Shown in pieces: positions 53,903-63,324 of a stretch of 64,000 nucleotides of DNA (positions are counted from its first letter, which is position 1; each line of letters begins with the position of its first letter). The position numbers and the translations under genes are program-made. The notes beneath the pieces were generated by a model that was not told where the DNA came from, made no database searches, and saw nothing but the letters and a program-made list of their open reading frames with translations. This stretch comes from JAUVPB01 sp965223695. Its GTDB lineage: Bacteria; Actinomycetota; Thermoleophilia; Gaiellales; Gaiellaceae. The stretch spans positions 124,001-188,000 of the forward strand of contig CBDCXJ010000024.1 in the NCBI GenBank assembly GCA_965223695.1, written 5' to 3'.

Positions 53903-54838
53903 TTGAGCGCAGCCCGCGACTATCCGCGAGACCTCTATGGCTACGGCGCGAATCCGCCCGACCCGCAATGGCCCGGGGGCGCGCGTCTCGCGCTCAACCT
54001 GGTGATCAACTACGAGGAGGGAGCGGAGCACAGCATCCTCGACGGCGACACCCATTCCGAGGGTTTGATGACCGACGTGCCGGGACACCCGACATTCCAG
54101 GCGCTGGAGGGGAAGCGCAACCTCCTTGTCGAATCGATCTACGAGTACGGCGCCCGCGCCGGTATCTGGCGGATCTTGCGACTGCTGAAGCGCTATGACG
54201 TGCGCTGCACGGTCTATGCCTGTGGCCAGGCCATGGAAAGAAACCCCATCGTGGCGAAAGCTATGGCCGATGCCGGCCACGAGATCGCAACCCATGGATA
54301 CCGCTGGATCGACCACGGCGATTTGTCGGAGGCCGAGGAGCGCGACCACATGCGCCGCGCCATCGAGGCAATTCGCAATACGACCGGCAAGCGCCCGGTT
54401 GGATGGTTTGCGGGCCGCATGAGCACGATCTCGCGCAGGCTCGCGGCCGAGGAGGGCGGCTTCATCTATGACTCAGACTCCTACGCCGACGATCTGCCCT
54501 ACTGGGTCGAGGATTCCGGCTACGCGGTGCTTGTTCTCCCGTATTCGCTGGAGGTGAACGACATGCGTTTTACGGTCCCGGGTGGTTTTACGGAGGGCAC
54601 TCAGTTCTTCAACTACATGCGCGATACGTTCGATTTCTTCTACGAAGAAGGCGCGACCCAACCCAAGATGATGTCCGTCGGCTTGCATCCGCGCGTCGTT
54701 GGCCGAGCGGGCCGCGCCCGCGCTCTACAGCTGTTCTTGGAACATGTGCGCTCCCACGACGACGTCTGGATCTGCGCACGCGAAGACATCGCACGTCATT
54801 GGCGTCAGCGCTTTCCCCACGAAAGCCAATTCGACTGA
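53903..54838 (+). CDS. puuE: PuuE-type (polysaccharide-deacetylase-fold) allantoinase
   Basis: The 311-residue protein opens with RDYPRDLYGYGANPPDPQWP and LALNLVINYEEGAEHS, the signature of cofactor-independent allantoinase, which opens the hydantoin ring of allantoin to allantoate. The NodB-fold motifs CTVYACGQAMERNP and EIATHGYRWIDH follow, with PVGWFAGRMS and SVGLHPRVVGRAGR toward the end. TTG 53903 is preferred because the family begins near there and a -10 box lies 10 nt upstream; an earlier in-frame start at 53834 adds a basic, non-homologous stretch. Related proteins act on other imides, so allantoin is likely but not certain. Codon use resembles the neighbouring M24 gene. Confidence 0.85.
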   Translation: MSAARDYPRDLYGYGANPPDPQWPGGARLALNLVINYEEGAEHSILDGDTHSEGLMTDVPGHPTFQALEGKRNLLVESIYEYGARAGIWRILRLLKRYDVRCTVYACGQAMERNPIVAKAMADAGHEIATHGYRWIDHGDLSEAEERDHMRRAIEAIRNTTGKRPVGWFAGRMSTISRRLAAEEGGFIYDSDSYADDLPYWVEDSGYAVLVLPYSLEVNDMRFTVPGGFTEGTQFFNYMRDTFDFFYEEGATQPKMMSVGLHPRVVGRAGRARALQLFLEHVRSHDDVWICAREDIARHWRQRFPHESQFD

Positions 54839-54862
54839 GTGGGTTGACGAAACAGACTGGGG

Positions 54863-55258
54863 CTAGCTGATCGCGTTCGCACCCGCGGTGGCGCACTCCT
54901 CGTCCTGGTCTCCGGTGCCGCCTCCGACGCCGCAGGCACCGATCACAGCGCCGTCGCGCACGATCGGCACCGCGCCCTGGTGCAGAATCATCCCGCCCGC
55001 AGCGTCGGCGATCCCGCGATACACAGGGTCGTTGGCCCTCGGCTGGAGCGCCCCGCTCGGCGCCCCGAAGCCGGCCGACGCGGTCGCCTTGCCCTGCGAG
55101 CCGTAGACGGCGCCCCAGACCGTTCCGTCCATCTTGTTCAGCGCGACCAGCCGGCCGCCCGCATCGCAGACTGCGACGCATACCTTGATCCCGAGCCCAT
55201 CGGCGTGCGCGGTCGCCGCCTCGATGACGCTCTTGGCCTCGTCCAGCGTAAGTGACAC
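54863..55258 (-). CDS. GlcG/HbpS-family protein
   Basis: The 131-residue protein has the GlcG/HbpS blocks VAVCDAGGRLVALNKMDG, SQGKATASAGFG and VPIVRDGAVIGACGVGGGTGDQDEECA. The family includes a heme-binding sensor protein of streptomycetes and many uncharacterised subunits next to catabolic enzymes. No signal peptide is seen, so it is probably cytoplasmic and octameric. GTG 55258 follows GAGGAG. Its role with the nearby allantoinase or cupin genes is unknown. Confidence 0.87.
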   Translation of the reverse strand: MSLTLDEAKSVIEAATAHADGLGIKVCVAVCDAGGRLVALNKMDGTVWGAVYGSQGKATASAGFGAPSGALQPRANDPVYRGIADAAGGMILHQGAVPIVRDGAVIGACGVGGGTGDQDEECATAGANAIS

Positions 55259-55431
55259 GGTCGCTCTCCTCTCGTCGGTTGCAAGGGCCGCGGATTCTAG
55301 AGCCGATCACGCGCAGGCCTCGGGCTCGGAGAACCCCTAAGCTGCTGCGCAGCTACGAACTAGATGGTTGAGTCGCAACCATCTAGTGCTTGATCGCGAG
55401 CCGGGCTGTCCCGGAGAAAGGTCGGAGCGAC
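55259..55431. promoter_or_regulatory. Divergent control region with a 12-bp perfect palindrome
   Basis: Between the GlcG-like gene and the cupin-HyuAB operon lies ACTAGATGGTTG (55359-55370), a 5-bp loop AGTCG, and CAACCATCTAGT (55376-55387). It looks like the operator of a dimeric regulator or an RNA hairpin. No regulator gene is recognised anywhere in the window. Apart from ribosome-binding sites, nothing else is seen in the gap. Confidence 0.6.
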
Positions 55432-55914
55432 ATGAGTGCCACGGAGAAGAAGGGCGTCATCCGCGAGCGAGACAACTGCCACATCCTGGACACGAACGCC
55501 ATGGACTGGGAAGACCATTTCGGCCTGCCCGACGCGAAGATGAAGGTGCTCTCGCGCGACGAGGACGGCAACCCCGACGTGATCCTGACCTGGGTTCCCC
55601 CCGGCGTCGGGACGCTGAACCCGCGCGGGCCCGAGAAGCACTACCACCGCACGGTCAGAGAGTGCGGGCTCGTCCTCTTCGGCGAGCTGAACCTGCGCGA
55701 GTACGAGGACATGGACGACACCGACCCACAGAAGGTCGTGTTCAAGCAGGGCACCTACCTCGACCGCAAGCCCGGCAGCGTGCACGGGCTCGACCACGAG
55801 GTCACTTCACCCGTCGGTTTCATGTGGATCGAGTGGAAGTACGGCGGCACGCACTATCAGAGCGCCGAGGGCTCCGAGGGCGAGAACGTCGTCAAGTTCC
55901 TCGACGAGGACTGA
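55432..55914 (+). CDS. Single-barrel cupin protein
   Basis: The 160-residue protein has the same block as the duplicated cupin at 43986: HILDTNAMDWEDHF, a metal-type motif EKHYHRTVRECGLVLFGEL, YLDRKPGSVHGLDHE and FMWIEWKYG. It is the first gene of the cupin-HyuA-HyuB operon. Two of the three HyuB-bearing operons of the closely related type thus contain this cupin family, suggesting a shared pathway. ATG 55432 follows GGAG; a longer frame from 55390 adds 14 residues lacking in the paralog. Confidence 0.85.
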   Translation: MSATEKKGVIRERDNCHILDTNAMDWEDHFGLPDAKMKVLSRDEDGNPDVILTWVPPGVGTLNPRGPEKHYHRTVRECGLVLFGELNLREYEDMDDTDPQKVVFKQGTYLDRKPGSVHGLDHEVTSPVGFMWIEWKYGGTHYQSAEGSEGENVVKFLDED

Positions 55915-55933
55915 GGTTGGGTTCTATCTAGGC

Positions 55934-58045
55934 ATGCGCTTCGCGGTCGATACAGGCGGAACGTTCACGGACCTCGTGCTCGAGGACGACAGTGGGGCGC
56001 TGCGCCTCTTCAAGTCGCCGACGACGCCCGACGACCCGATCCGCGGCGTGCTCGACGTCGTCGGCGTGGCCGCCGGGAGCCTCGAGCTCTCGCCCGCCGA
56101 GCTGCTCCGCAAAGGCACGCTCTTCATCCACGGGACGACGCGGGCGACGAACGCGATCCTGACGGGAAGCACCGCGCGCACGGCCTTTCTCGCCACCGAG
56201 GGTCACCCCGACATCCTGCTCTTTCGCGAGGGCGGCAGAAGCGACCCGTTCAACTGGACGCAGCCCTACCCGGAGCCCTACGTCCCGCGCTCGCTGACCT
56301 TCCAGGTGCCCGAGCGGATCGGCTCGCAAGGCGAGATCGTGACCGCGCTCGACGAGGAGCGCGTCGTCGAGATCACGCAGACACTGAGGAAGAAGGAGAT
56401 CGAGGCGGTCGCGGTCTGCTTCCTGTGGGCGCCGGTCAACGCTGTGCACGAGGCCCGCGTGGGCCAGCTGCTGGCCGAGCACCTGCCGGGCGTTCCGTTC
56501 ACGCTCTCGCACGAGCTCAACCCAGCCCTTCGCGAGTACCGACGCGCGTCCTCGACAGCGATCGACGCCTCGCTGAAGCCGTTGATGACCGACTACCTCC
56601 AGGGCCTGACGAGCCAACTCGAGGAGGCCGGGTTCGGCGGTCGCGTGCTGGTCGTGACGAGCGCGGGCGGTGTGCTCGATGCGCGGGATATCGCCCGCTC
56701 GCCGATCCACTCGCTTGGCTCAGGCCCGGCGATGGCTCCGGTCGCGGGTCGCTATTACTCCGACCTCGATGGCGAGCAGGAGTCGGCGGTCGTCGCCGAC
56801 ACGGGCGGGACGAGCTTCGACGTTAGCCTCGTCCGCCGCGGTCGAATCCCGTCGACGCGGGAGACGTGGCTCGGGCCGCAATTCCTCGGCCACATGACCG
56901 GCTTCCCCTCGATCGATGTGCGCTCGATCGGTGCAGGCGGGGGCTCGATCGCCTGGGTCGACAGTGGTGGACTTCTGCACGTCGGGCCGCAGAGCGCCGG
57001 CGCCGATCCCGGCCCTGTCTGTTACGGCCAGGGCGGGACGGAGCCCACCGTTACGGATGCGGCCCTGACGCTGGGCTATTTCGATCCCGATTTCTTCCTC
57101 GGCGGAACGATGCAGCTGGCCCTCGAGCCGGCTCAGAAGGCAATCGCCGAGAAAATCGGCGAGCCGCTCGGGCTCGGGCTCGAAGACGCCGCTGCCGCAA
57201 TGCTCGAGCTCGCGACCGAGCACATGGCACGCGCGATCGAGGAGATCACGGTCAACCAGGGCATCGACCCGCGCACCGCCGTGCTCGTCGGCGGTGGCGG
57301 GGCCGCTGGCCTGAACGCGGTCGCGATCGCTCGGCGGCTCGGCTGCCCGTTGCTGATCATCCCCGAGGTCGCCGCGGTCTTGAGCGCAGCGGGCGCGCTC
57401 ATGTCGGACCTGACCTCCGACTTCGGCGCGACGCACCACACGCTGACGAAGGACTTCGATCTCGACGGCGTCAACGCCACGCTCGCGGGGCTGATCGAGC
57501 GCTGCAATCAGTTCATCGCCGGCCCGGGCGAGGGCTCGCTCGAGTCGCAGATCGAGCTCGCCGCCGAGGCGCGCTACCCGCACCAGAATTGGGAGATCGA
57601 GGTGCCGCTTGGTGTCGAGCAGTTCGCCGCCGACGACGTCGAGCAGCTGCGGCAGGACTTCCACACCCGCCACGAGGAGATCTTCGCGATCAACGACCCG
57701 GACTCGGCGGTCGAGGTCGTCGGCTGGCGGGCTCGCGTGCGCTGCCGTCTGCGCGAGAGCGAGTCGCGACAGGTGCTTGCCCAGCGGGCGACGCACCAGC
57801 CGCCTGCGACGCGGCGCGCCTACTTCCGCGACGCGGGCGAGGTCGAGGCCGCGGTGCGGCTCTTTGAGTCGCTCGAGCCGGGCGAGACGCTGAGCGGGCC
57901 GGCATTGATCGAGTCGCCGACGACCACGGTCGTGATCGAGCCGGGCGCCACGGTCGAGCGCAGCGGCTCGGGAAGCCTGACGATCGAGCCAGGCGTCGCC
58001 GTCGGCGCCGGCGAGGCGGCTGCGGTGCACTCGAGCGAGGGGTAA
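55934..58045 (+). CDS. hyuA: Hydantoinase/oxoprolinase family subunit A (HyuA)
   Basis: The 703-residue protein has VDTGGTFTDLVLEDD at the start, VADTGGTSFDVSLV near residue 288, GGGSIAWVDSGGLLHVGPQSAGADPGP and the closing ALIESPTTTVVIEPG. It most resembles the A half of the fused protein at 31688. It is followed 5 bp later by a HyuB gene. As the only HyuA next to a HyuB of the 45945/48791/58051 type, it is the best candidate partner for the two orphan HyuB proteins. Confidence 0.92.
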   Translation: MRFAVDTGGTFTDLVLEDDSGALRLFKSPTTPDDPIRGVLDVVGVAAGSLELSPAELLRKGTLFIHGTTRATNAILTGSTARTAFLATEGHPDILLFREGGRSDPFNWTQPYPEPYVPRSLTFQVPERIGSQGEIVTALDEERVVEITQTLRKKEIEAVAVCFLWAPVNAVHEARVGQLLAEHLPGVPFTLSHELNPALREYRRASSTAIDASLKPLMTDYLQGLTSQLEEAGFGGRVLVVTSAGGVLDARDIARSPIHSLGSGPAMAPVAGRYYSDLDGEQESAVVADTGGTSFDVSLVRRGRIPSTRETWLGPQFLGHMTGFPSIDVRSIGAGGGSIAWVDSGGLLHVGPQSAGADPGPVCYGQGGTEPTVTDAALTLGYFDPDFFLGGTMQLALEPAQKAIAEKIGEPLGLGLEDAAAAMLELATEHMARAIEEITVNQGIDPRTAVLVGGGGAAGLNAVAIARRLGCPLLIIPEVAAVLSAAGALMSDLTSDFGATHHTLTKDFDLDGVNATLAGLIERCNQFIAGPGEGSLESQIELAAEARYPHQNWEIEVPLGVEQFAADDVEQLRQDFHTRHEEIFAINDPDSAVEVVGWRARVRCRLRESESRQVLAQRATHQPPATRRAYFRDAGEVEAAVRLFESLEPGETLSGPALIESPTTTVVIEPGATVERSGSGSLTIEPGVAVGAGEAAAVHSSEG

Positions 58046-58050
58046 CGCCC

Positions 58051-59886
58051 GTGGCAACCGAGACAGCGCCCGCGGGCAGGCGCGACGGTCGCCGCGGGCT
58101 CGACGGCGTTCGCATGGCGGTGCTCTCGAACCGCTACGAAGGCATCGTCCGCGCGATGATGAACACGCTCTTTCGCACCGGCCGCTCGGTCGTGCTGAAC
58201 ACTTCGCGCGACTTCTCGGCCTGCATCGTCACCGGCGATCACCGCTTCCTGGCCGCGGCCGAGAGCATCCCGGCCCACGTCATGCGCGGGCCGGACATGA
58301 TGGCCGAGTACATGGCGGAGCTCCACCCCGAGCTTCGCCGCGGCGACGCCTTCCTGCACAACTCGCCCTACCACGGCTGCTCGCACGCCGGCGATCACTC
58401 GATCCTGATTCCGGTCATCGACGACGACGGCATTCACCGCTTCACCGTCGTCAGCAAAGCCCATCAGGCCGACATCGGCAACGCGCTTCCCACGACCTAC
58501 GCGGCCTCGGCGCGCGACGTCTACGAGGAGGGCGCGCTCATCTTCCCCTGCGTCAGGGTGCAGCAGGACTACGAGGACATCGAGGACATCATCCGCATGT
58601 GCATGCTGCGGATCCGGGTGCCCGAGCAGTGGTGGGGCGACTACCTGGCGTTGCTCGGGGCCGCGCGCGTCGGCGAGCGGCGGATGCTCGAGCTCGGCGC
58701 CGAGGTCGGCTGGGACACGCTCGAGGCCTACACCGAGGAGTGGTTCGACTACTCCGAGCAGCGAATGATCGACGCCATTCGGCGCCTGCCGAGCGCGCGC
58801 TTCACGGCGCATACGAAGCACGACCCGCTACCGGGTGTCCCGGACGGGATCCCGCTCAACGTCACGGTCGAGATCGACCCGGACGACGCGCGGATCGAGG
58901 TCGACCTGCGCGACAACGTCGACTGTCAGCCATGTGGCATGAACCTGAGCGAGGCCTGTGCGCGTACCGCCGCGATGATCGGGATCTTCAACGCGATCGA
59001 CCATGGCGTGCCAGCAAATGCCGGCGCGTACCGGCGGGTCACGGTGCACCTGCGGGAGAACTGCGTCGTCGGGATCCCGCGGCACCCGGCGAGCTGCTCG
59101 CTTGCGACGAGCGGGCTGTCCGATCGCGTCGCCAACGCGGTACAGCGTGGGTTGGCCGAGCTCGAGGACGGGATCGGGCTCGCCGAGATCGGCCTGACCA
59201 TTCCTCCTTGCTGCGGCGTGATCTCGGGCTTCGACCCGCGTTTCGACGGCGCGCCCTATGTCAACCAGCTCGTCCTGCCTACGCTGACCGGTGGCGCCGG
59301 CGGCCCCGAGGCTGACGGGTGGCTGACCACGGGGCTATGCGCCACGGCCGGGACGATGCTACGAGACTCGATCGAGATCGACGAGCTCCGCCACCCGATG
59401 CGGGTCGTCGACCAGCGGATCATCCCCGATAGCGAGGGCGCCGGACGCTTTCGTGGCGCGCCCGCCGGTCTCTCGGAGTTCGGGCCGGTTGGAAGCACGA
59501 TGGACGTCATGTACGCCAGCGACGCCAACATCAGCCCCGCACTCGGCGCGGTCGGCGGCACCGCGGGCGGGCTCGCGAACCAGTTCAAGCGCACGCGCGC
59601 CGGGGAGCTGATCGAGCTCGACCCGGTCGGGCGCTGCACGCTCGAGGATGGCGAGACGATCGTCTCGATCGCATGCGGTGGCGGCGGCTACGGGCCGCCG
59701 CCCGAGCGTGACCCCGAGCGCGTTCGTCATGACGTCTCCGAGGGCTGGGTGAGCCGCGAGCGGGCGGAGTCCGTGTACGGCGTCGTACTCGACGAGCGCG
59801 GCGAGCTCGATGCAGAAGCAACCGAACGTCGACGCGCCGTTATCGCGGCTAGCGCCGAGGCGCGCGTGCCGGCAGGCGGCGTCTAG
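58051..59886 (+). CDS. hyuB: Hydantoinase/oxoprolinase family subunit B (HyuB)
   Basis: The 611-residue protein has the blocks RMAVLSNRYEGIVRAMMNTL, SRDFSACIVTGDHRFLAAAE, AFLHNSPYHGCSHAGDHS and ACGGGGYGPPPERDPERV. It is similar over its whole length to the copies at 45945 and 48791, showing a three-member paralog group distinct from the HyuB proteins at 21094 and 24198. It starts at GTG 58051. It forms an ATP-dependent amidase with the preceding HyuA. Confidence 0.92.
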   Translation: MATETAPAGRRDGRRGLDGVRMAVLSNRYEGIVRAMMNTLFRTGRSVVLNTSRDFSACIVTGDHRFLAAAESIPAHVMRGPDMMAEYMAELHPELRRGDAFLHNSPYHGCSHAGDHSILIPVIDDDGIHRFTVVSKAHQADIGNALPTTYAASARDVYEEGALIFPCVRVQQDYEDIEDIIRMCMLRIRVPEQWWGDYLALLGAARVGERRMLELGAEVGWDTLEAYTEEWFDYSEQRMIDAIRRLPSARFTAHTKHDPLPGVPDGIPLNVTVEIDPDDARIEVDLRDNVDCQPCGMNLSEACARTAAMIGIFNAIDHGVPANAGAYRRVTVHLRENCVVGIPRHPASCSLATSGLSDRVANAVQRGLAELEDGIGLAEIGLTIPPCCGVISGFDPRFDGAPYVNQLVLPTLTGGAGGPEADGWLTTGLCATAGTMLRDSIEIDELRHPMRVVDQRIIPDSEGAGRFRGAPAGLSEFGPVGSTMDVMYASDANISPALGAVGGTAGGLANQFKRTRAGELIELDPVGRCTLEDGETIVSIACGGGGYGPPPERDPERVRHDVSEGWVSRERAESVYGVVLDERGELDAEATERRRAVIAASAEARVPAGGV

Positions 59887-59892
59887 GTCGAC

Positions 59893-60843
59893 GTGGCGGA
59901 TCGAGCTCAGGTCGCCGTTATCGGCGCCGGAACGATGGGCCACGGCCTCGCTCAGGTCTTCGCCCAGGCCGGATACCCCGTTCGGCTCACCGACTCCGAG
60001 CCGGCACAGCTCCCGCGTGCGCAGGCGGCGATCGAGCGCGGCCTGGCGGCGCAGGTCGAGGCCGGTCGGCTCGACGAGAACGAGGCCGCACGGGCCGCAC
60101 GTCGCGTGGAGCCGGTCGAGTCGCTGGCCGCGGCCGTCAGCGAGGCGGCATTCGTGCTCGAAGCGGTCCTCGAGAAGATCGAGATCAAGCAGGCCGTGTT
60201 TCGCGAGGCAGGTGAAGCGGCGCCGCCGGACGCGATCCTGGCCAGCAACACCTCGACGTTCGACATCGACGTGATGGCGCCGGTGACGAAGCGGCCCGAG
60301 CGCGTGATCGGCGCCCACTGGTTCAACCCGCCGCAGATCGTGCCCTGCGTCGAGGTGATTCCCGGAACGGAGACGAGTGAGGCGACGATCGACGCGACGG
60401 TGCAGATTCTGCGCGAGGCTGGCAAGGCGCCGAGCGTGGTCAAGAACGTGGCGGCGTTCGTGTCGAACCGGATTCAGGTTGCGATGGCGATGGAGGCCCT
60501 CCGCTGCTTGGCCGACGGGCTAGCCACCGCCGAGGAGATCGACCGGATCTCGCGGACGTCGTTCGGGTTCCGCCTGGCCGCCTACGGGCCGCTCGAGATC
60601 ATGGACCACGCAGGCATCGACGCGTACCGCAACAGCCTGCGCTACCTGTGCGACGAGGCCGGCATCGAGCGCTTCGCCCCACCCGAGGGAATGCTCGACG
60701 AGCTCGTCGAGGCCGGGCGGCACGGCGTCAAGACGGGTCGCGGCTTCTACGATTACGACGACGCCGAAGCGGCGGTCAGGGAGCGAAACCGGCGGCTGCT
60801 CAAGGTGCTCGAGACCACGGCGGAGTGGGAGAGTCAGACGTAG
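59893..60843 (+). CDS. 3-hydroxyacyl-CoA dehydrogenase family protein
   Basis: The 316-residue protein has the NAD site VAVIGAGTMGHGLAQVFAQAG, the HWFNPPQIVPCVEVI segment with the catalytic His, and a C-terminal dimerisation domain (RISRTSFGFRLAAYGPLEIMDHAG). This stand-alone form includes 3-hydroxybutyryl-CoA dehydrogenase and L-gulonate or carnitine dehydrogenase-like enzymes. It lies 6 bp after the HyuB stop, so it probably oxidises a hydroxy acid product further down the pathway. GTG 59893 is used. Confidence 0.9.
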   Translation: MADRAQVAVIGAGTMGHGLAQVFAQAGYPVRLTDSEPAQLPRAQAAIERGLAAQVEAGRLDENEAARAARRVEPVESLAAAVSEAAFVLEAVLEKIEIKQAVFREAGEAAPPDAILASNTSTFDIDVMAPVTKRPERVIGAHWFNPPQIVPCVEVIPGTETSEATIDATVQILREAGKAPSVVKNVAAFVSNRIQVAMAMEALRCLADGLATAEEIDRISRTSFGFRLAAYGPLEIMDHAGIDAYRNSLRYLCDEAGIERFAPPEGMLDELVEAGRHGVKTGRGFYDYDDAEAAVRERNRRLLKVLETTAEWESQT

Positions 60844-60877
60844 CGGCGCGGGTGAGACCTGAGCTCGTGCGTGCCGG

Positions 60878-62575
60878 CTAGAGCGTCCGCTCGAAGACGC
60901 TCTCGTAGCTGGTGACGGGGGCCGGCTGCTCCTTGCTGACGACCACGTCGATCACCGTCGGCTCGTTGGCCTCAACGGCCTCGGCAAGCGCCGCGCGCAG
61001 CGCCTCCGCCGTTGTGACCCGTGCCCCCCGCGCCCCGAACGCCCGCGCGACGGCCGCATGGTCGACCTCGGCGAAGTCGTTGACCTCGTCGATGATCGGC
61101 CCGCCGAGCACGTGCTTCTGAAACTGGTACTCGTAGGCCAGCGAGGAGTTGTTGAAGACGAGGGTGATCGCGGGAATGCCGAGCCGCACGGCGGTCTCGA
61201 TGTCGCCGATGTGGTAGCCGATCCCGCCGTCACCGATCACGCAGAAGACGCGAACATCGGGGCGCGCGAGCTGCGCGCCCAGCGCGGCGGGGAAGGCCCA
61301 GCCGAGCGAGCCGCCGCAGCGGAGATAGGTGCGCCCCGCCTTGCGGATCTCGTAGAGCGCCGCCGTCCACGCCGCCATGTACGCGGTGTCGGCGACGATC
61401 AGATCATCGTCGGCGGCGACATCGCGCAGCGCCTGGACGATCGCCTCGCCTCGCACGAAGCCGTCGCCGTCTGGCTTGCGTGCCTCGGCGGCGAGTGCGC
61501 TGCGCCATTCTGCGACGCGCTTCTCGAGCTCGTCGACCCACGGGCGATGCGAGCCCTCGAGTGGGGATCGCCTCGCTTCGGTGAGCAGCCCATCCAACGC
61601 GAGCGCGGCGTCGGCGTGAATCGCGACGGTCGCGGGTCGAACCATGCCCAGCTGCTCGACGTCGATGTCGACGTGAACGATCGCCGCGTCGTCGGCGGGC
61701 ATCCGGTATCCGTCGGTGATCAGCCCGCCGAGGCTCGAGCCGACGACGAGCACGACGTCGGCCGCGGCGAGCGCCTCGTTCGCAACCTTGCGTGAGTAGC
61801 GGCCGGCCACACCGACCGCGAGCGGATGGGTCTCGCTGAGCGCCCCCTTGCCACCCGCGCTCGTCGCGACCGGAATACCCGTCTCCTCGGCGAACGCGAG
61901 CAGCTCCCGCTCGGCGCCGGCGATCCGTACGCCGGCCCCGGCAACGATGAGGGGGCGCTCGGCCCTCTGAAGGGCCGCGAGCGCCTGTTCGAGCGCGGCG
62001 GCGGTCGGAGCCGGCGCCGCGTCGCGTGCCGCGAGGGCGTAGTCGTCGGCAATGGGCCCGTCGGCGTCGAAGAAGTCGCGCGGTATGTCGAGGTGCACCG
62101 GCCGCGGGCAGCCGCTCGTCGCGACCCGTATCGCCGTCTGCACCATCTCGGCCGAGCGCTCGGCGCGCGTGACGACCCGGTTCCACTTCGTCACCGGCTC
62201 GAACAACGGCAGCTGGTCGAGCTCCTGGTACTCGTTGAGATACGCGGTGTCTGTGGCCATCGAGCTCGTGATCGCGACGACCGGGCTGCGCCCCCACCAC
62301 GGATCGGCGAGCGCCCCCGCGACGTTGCCGGCGCCCGGGCCCCACTGTGCGTAAACGACGCCGGGACCACCAGATGCGCGCGCGTACCCGTCGGCCATAT
62401 AGGCGGCTGACTGCTCGCTTCGGGCAAGAATGAGCGACAGCCCGGCCGTCTTCGACTCGATCCAGAACGCCTGGTCGCCACCTGTCATGAAGAACACGTG
62501 CTCGACGCCGTTCTGCTGCAGGCACTTGACGATGGCCCGGGCCACGCCGCGAGGCACGGACCCTGAGTCGTTCAT
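60878..62575 (-). CDS. Thiamine-diphosphate enzyme, acetolactate synthase-like
   Basis: The 565-residue protein has the usual three domains. An N-terminal catalytic Glu lies in ARSEQSAAYMADGYARASG, a central domain contains GAGVRIAGAERELLAFAEE, and the C-terminal ThDP site is CVIGDGGIGYHIGDIETA with FNNSSLAYEYQFQ. Family members condense or decarboxylate 2-oxo acids (acetolactate synthase, benzoylformate decarboxylase, glyoxylate carboligase). No small regulatory subunit gene is present, so a catabolic role is likely. ATG 62575 overlaps the SDR stop as ATGA, forming a two-gene operon. Confidence 0.9.
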   Translation of the reverse strand: MNDSGSVPRGVARAIVKCLQQNGVEHVFFMTGGDQAFWIESKTAGLSLILARSEQSAAYMADGYARASGGPGVVYAQWGPGAGNVAGALADPWWGRSPVVAITSSMATDTAYLNEYQELDQLPLFEPVTKWNRVVTRAERSAEMVQTAIRVATSGCPRPVHLDIPRDFFDADGPIADDYALAARDAAPAPTAAALEQALAALQRAERPLIVAGAGVRIAGAERELLAFAEETGIPVATSAGGKGALSETHPLAVGVAGRYSRKVANEALAAADVVLVVGSSLGGLITDGYRMPADDAAIVHVDIDVEQLGMVRPATVAIHADAALALDGLLTEARRSPLEGSHRPWVDELEKRVAEWRSALAAEARKPDGDGFVRGEAIVQALRDVAADDDLIVADTAYMAAWTAALYEIRKAGRTYLRCGGSLGWAFPAALGAQLARPDVRVFCVIGDGGIGYHIGDIETAVRLGIPAITLVFNNSSLAYEYQFQKHVLGGPIIDEVNDFAEVDHAAVARAFGARGARVTTAEALRAALAEAVEANEPTVIDVVVSKEQPAPVTSYESVFERTL

Positions 62576-63318
62576 CGCTCCGTGTCCTTCCCGGCCGTCC
62601 AGCCGCCGTCCACGTAGAGCGTGGCGCCGTTGACGAAGCGCGCGTCCGCGGTCAGGAGGAAGGCGACCAGACCGGCGACGTCACTGGGCTGACCCCAGGT
62701 CTCGGTCGGCGTCTGCGACGTAAGTTTCGCTGTCAGGGCCGGGTCCTCGAAGTAGTGGCGCGTCATGTCGGTCTCGATCGCGTTGGGCGCGATCGCGTTC
62801 GCCCTGATTCCCGCATGTCCGAGCTCGACGGCAACGGCTCGTGTAAGGCCTTCGATCCCGGCCTTCGATGCGCAGTAGGCCGCCCGATTCGAGGTCGAGA
62901 ACATCCCTGCAATCGACGAGATGTTCACGATTCGACCATCGCCGGCGGCGAGCATCGATGGCAACACGGCCTGCGTACAGAAGAACGCGCCCGTCAGGTT
63001 CACATCGAGCGTCGAGCGCCATTGCTCCTCGGTGGTCTCGAGAACGCTCACCAGGTGCCGAATACCCGCGTTGTTGACGAGGAAATCGAGCCCATCGAGT
63101 GCGGTCTCGGCCTCCGCGACGGCCGCCTTAACGGCTGCTCGGTCCGAGATGTCGACAAGACGATCCAGGACCGAGCCGTTCCTGCCGGGGCCGGGGTCCT
63201 CGAGGTCGAACGACACAACCTGTGCGCCGTCGTCCGAGAGGCGCTCGGCGATGCCTAAGCCGATGCCGCGCGCTCCACCCGTAACGATGCCGCGCCGGCC
63301 TTCGAGTCGCGTGGTCAC
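62572..63318 (-). CDS. Short-chain dehydrogenase/reductase
   Basis: This classical SDR has 248 residues, with IVTGGARGIGLGIAERL, FLVNNAGIRH, the Ser in VNISSIAG, YCASKAGIEGLTRAVAVELG and a closing VNGATLYVDGGW. It would interconvert a hydroxyl and a keto group with NAD(P). GTG 63318 is chosen because it matches the family start and lies 6 nt after a good promoter; a longer frame to 63513 has no homology. It precedes the ThDP enzyme gene. Confidence 0.9.
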   Translation of the reverse strand: MTTRLEGRRGIVTGGARGIGLGIAERLSDDGAQVVSFDLEDPGPGRNGSVLDRLVDISDRAAVKAAVAEAETALDGLDFLVNNAGIRHLVSVLETTEEQWRSTLDVNLTGAFFCTQAVLPSMLAAGDGRIVNISSIAGMFSTSNRAAYCASKAGIEGLTRAVAVELGHAGIRANAIAPNAIETDMTRHYFEDPALTAKLTSQTPTETWGQPSDVAGLVAFLLTADARFVNGATLYVDGGWTAGKDTER

Positions 63319-63324
63319 GGCACC

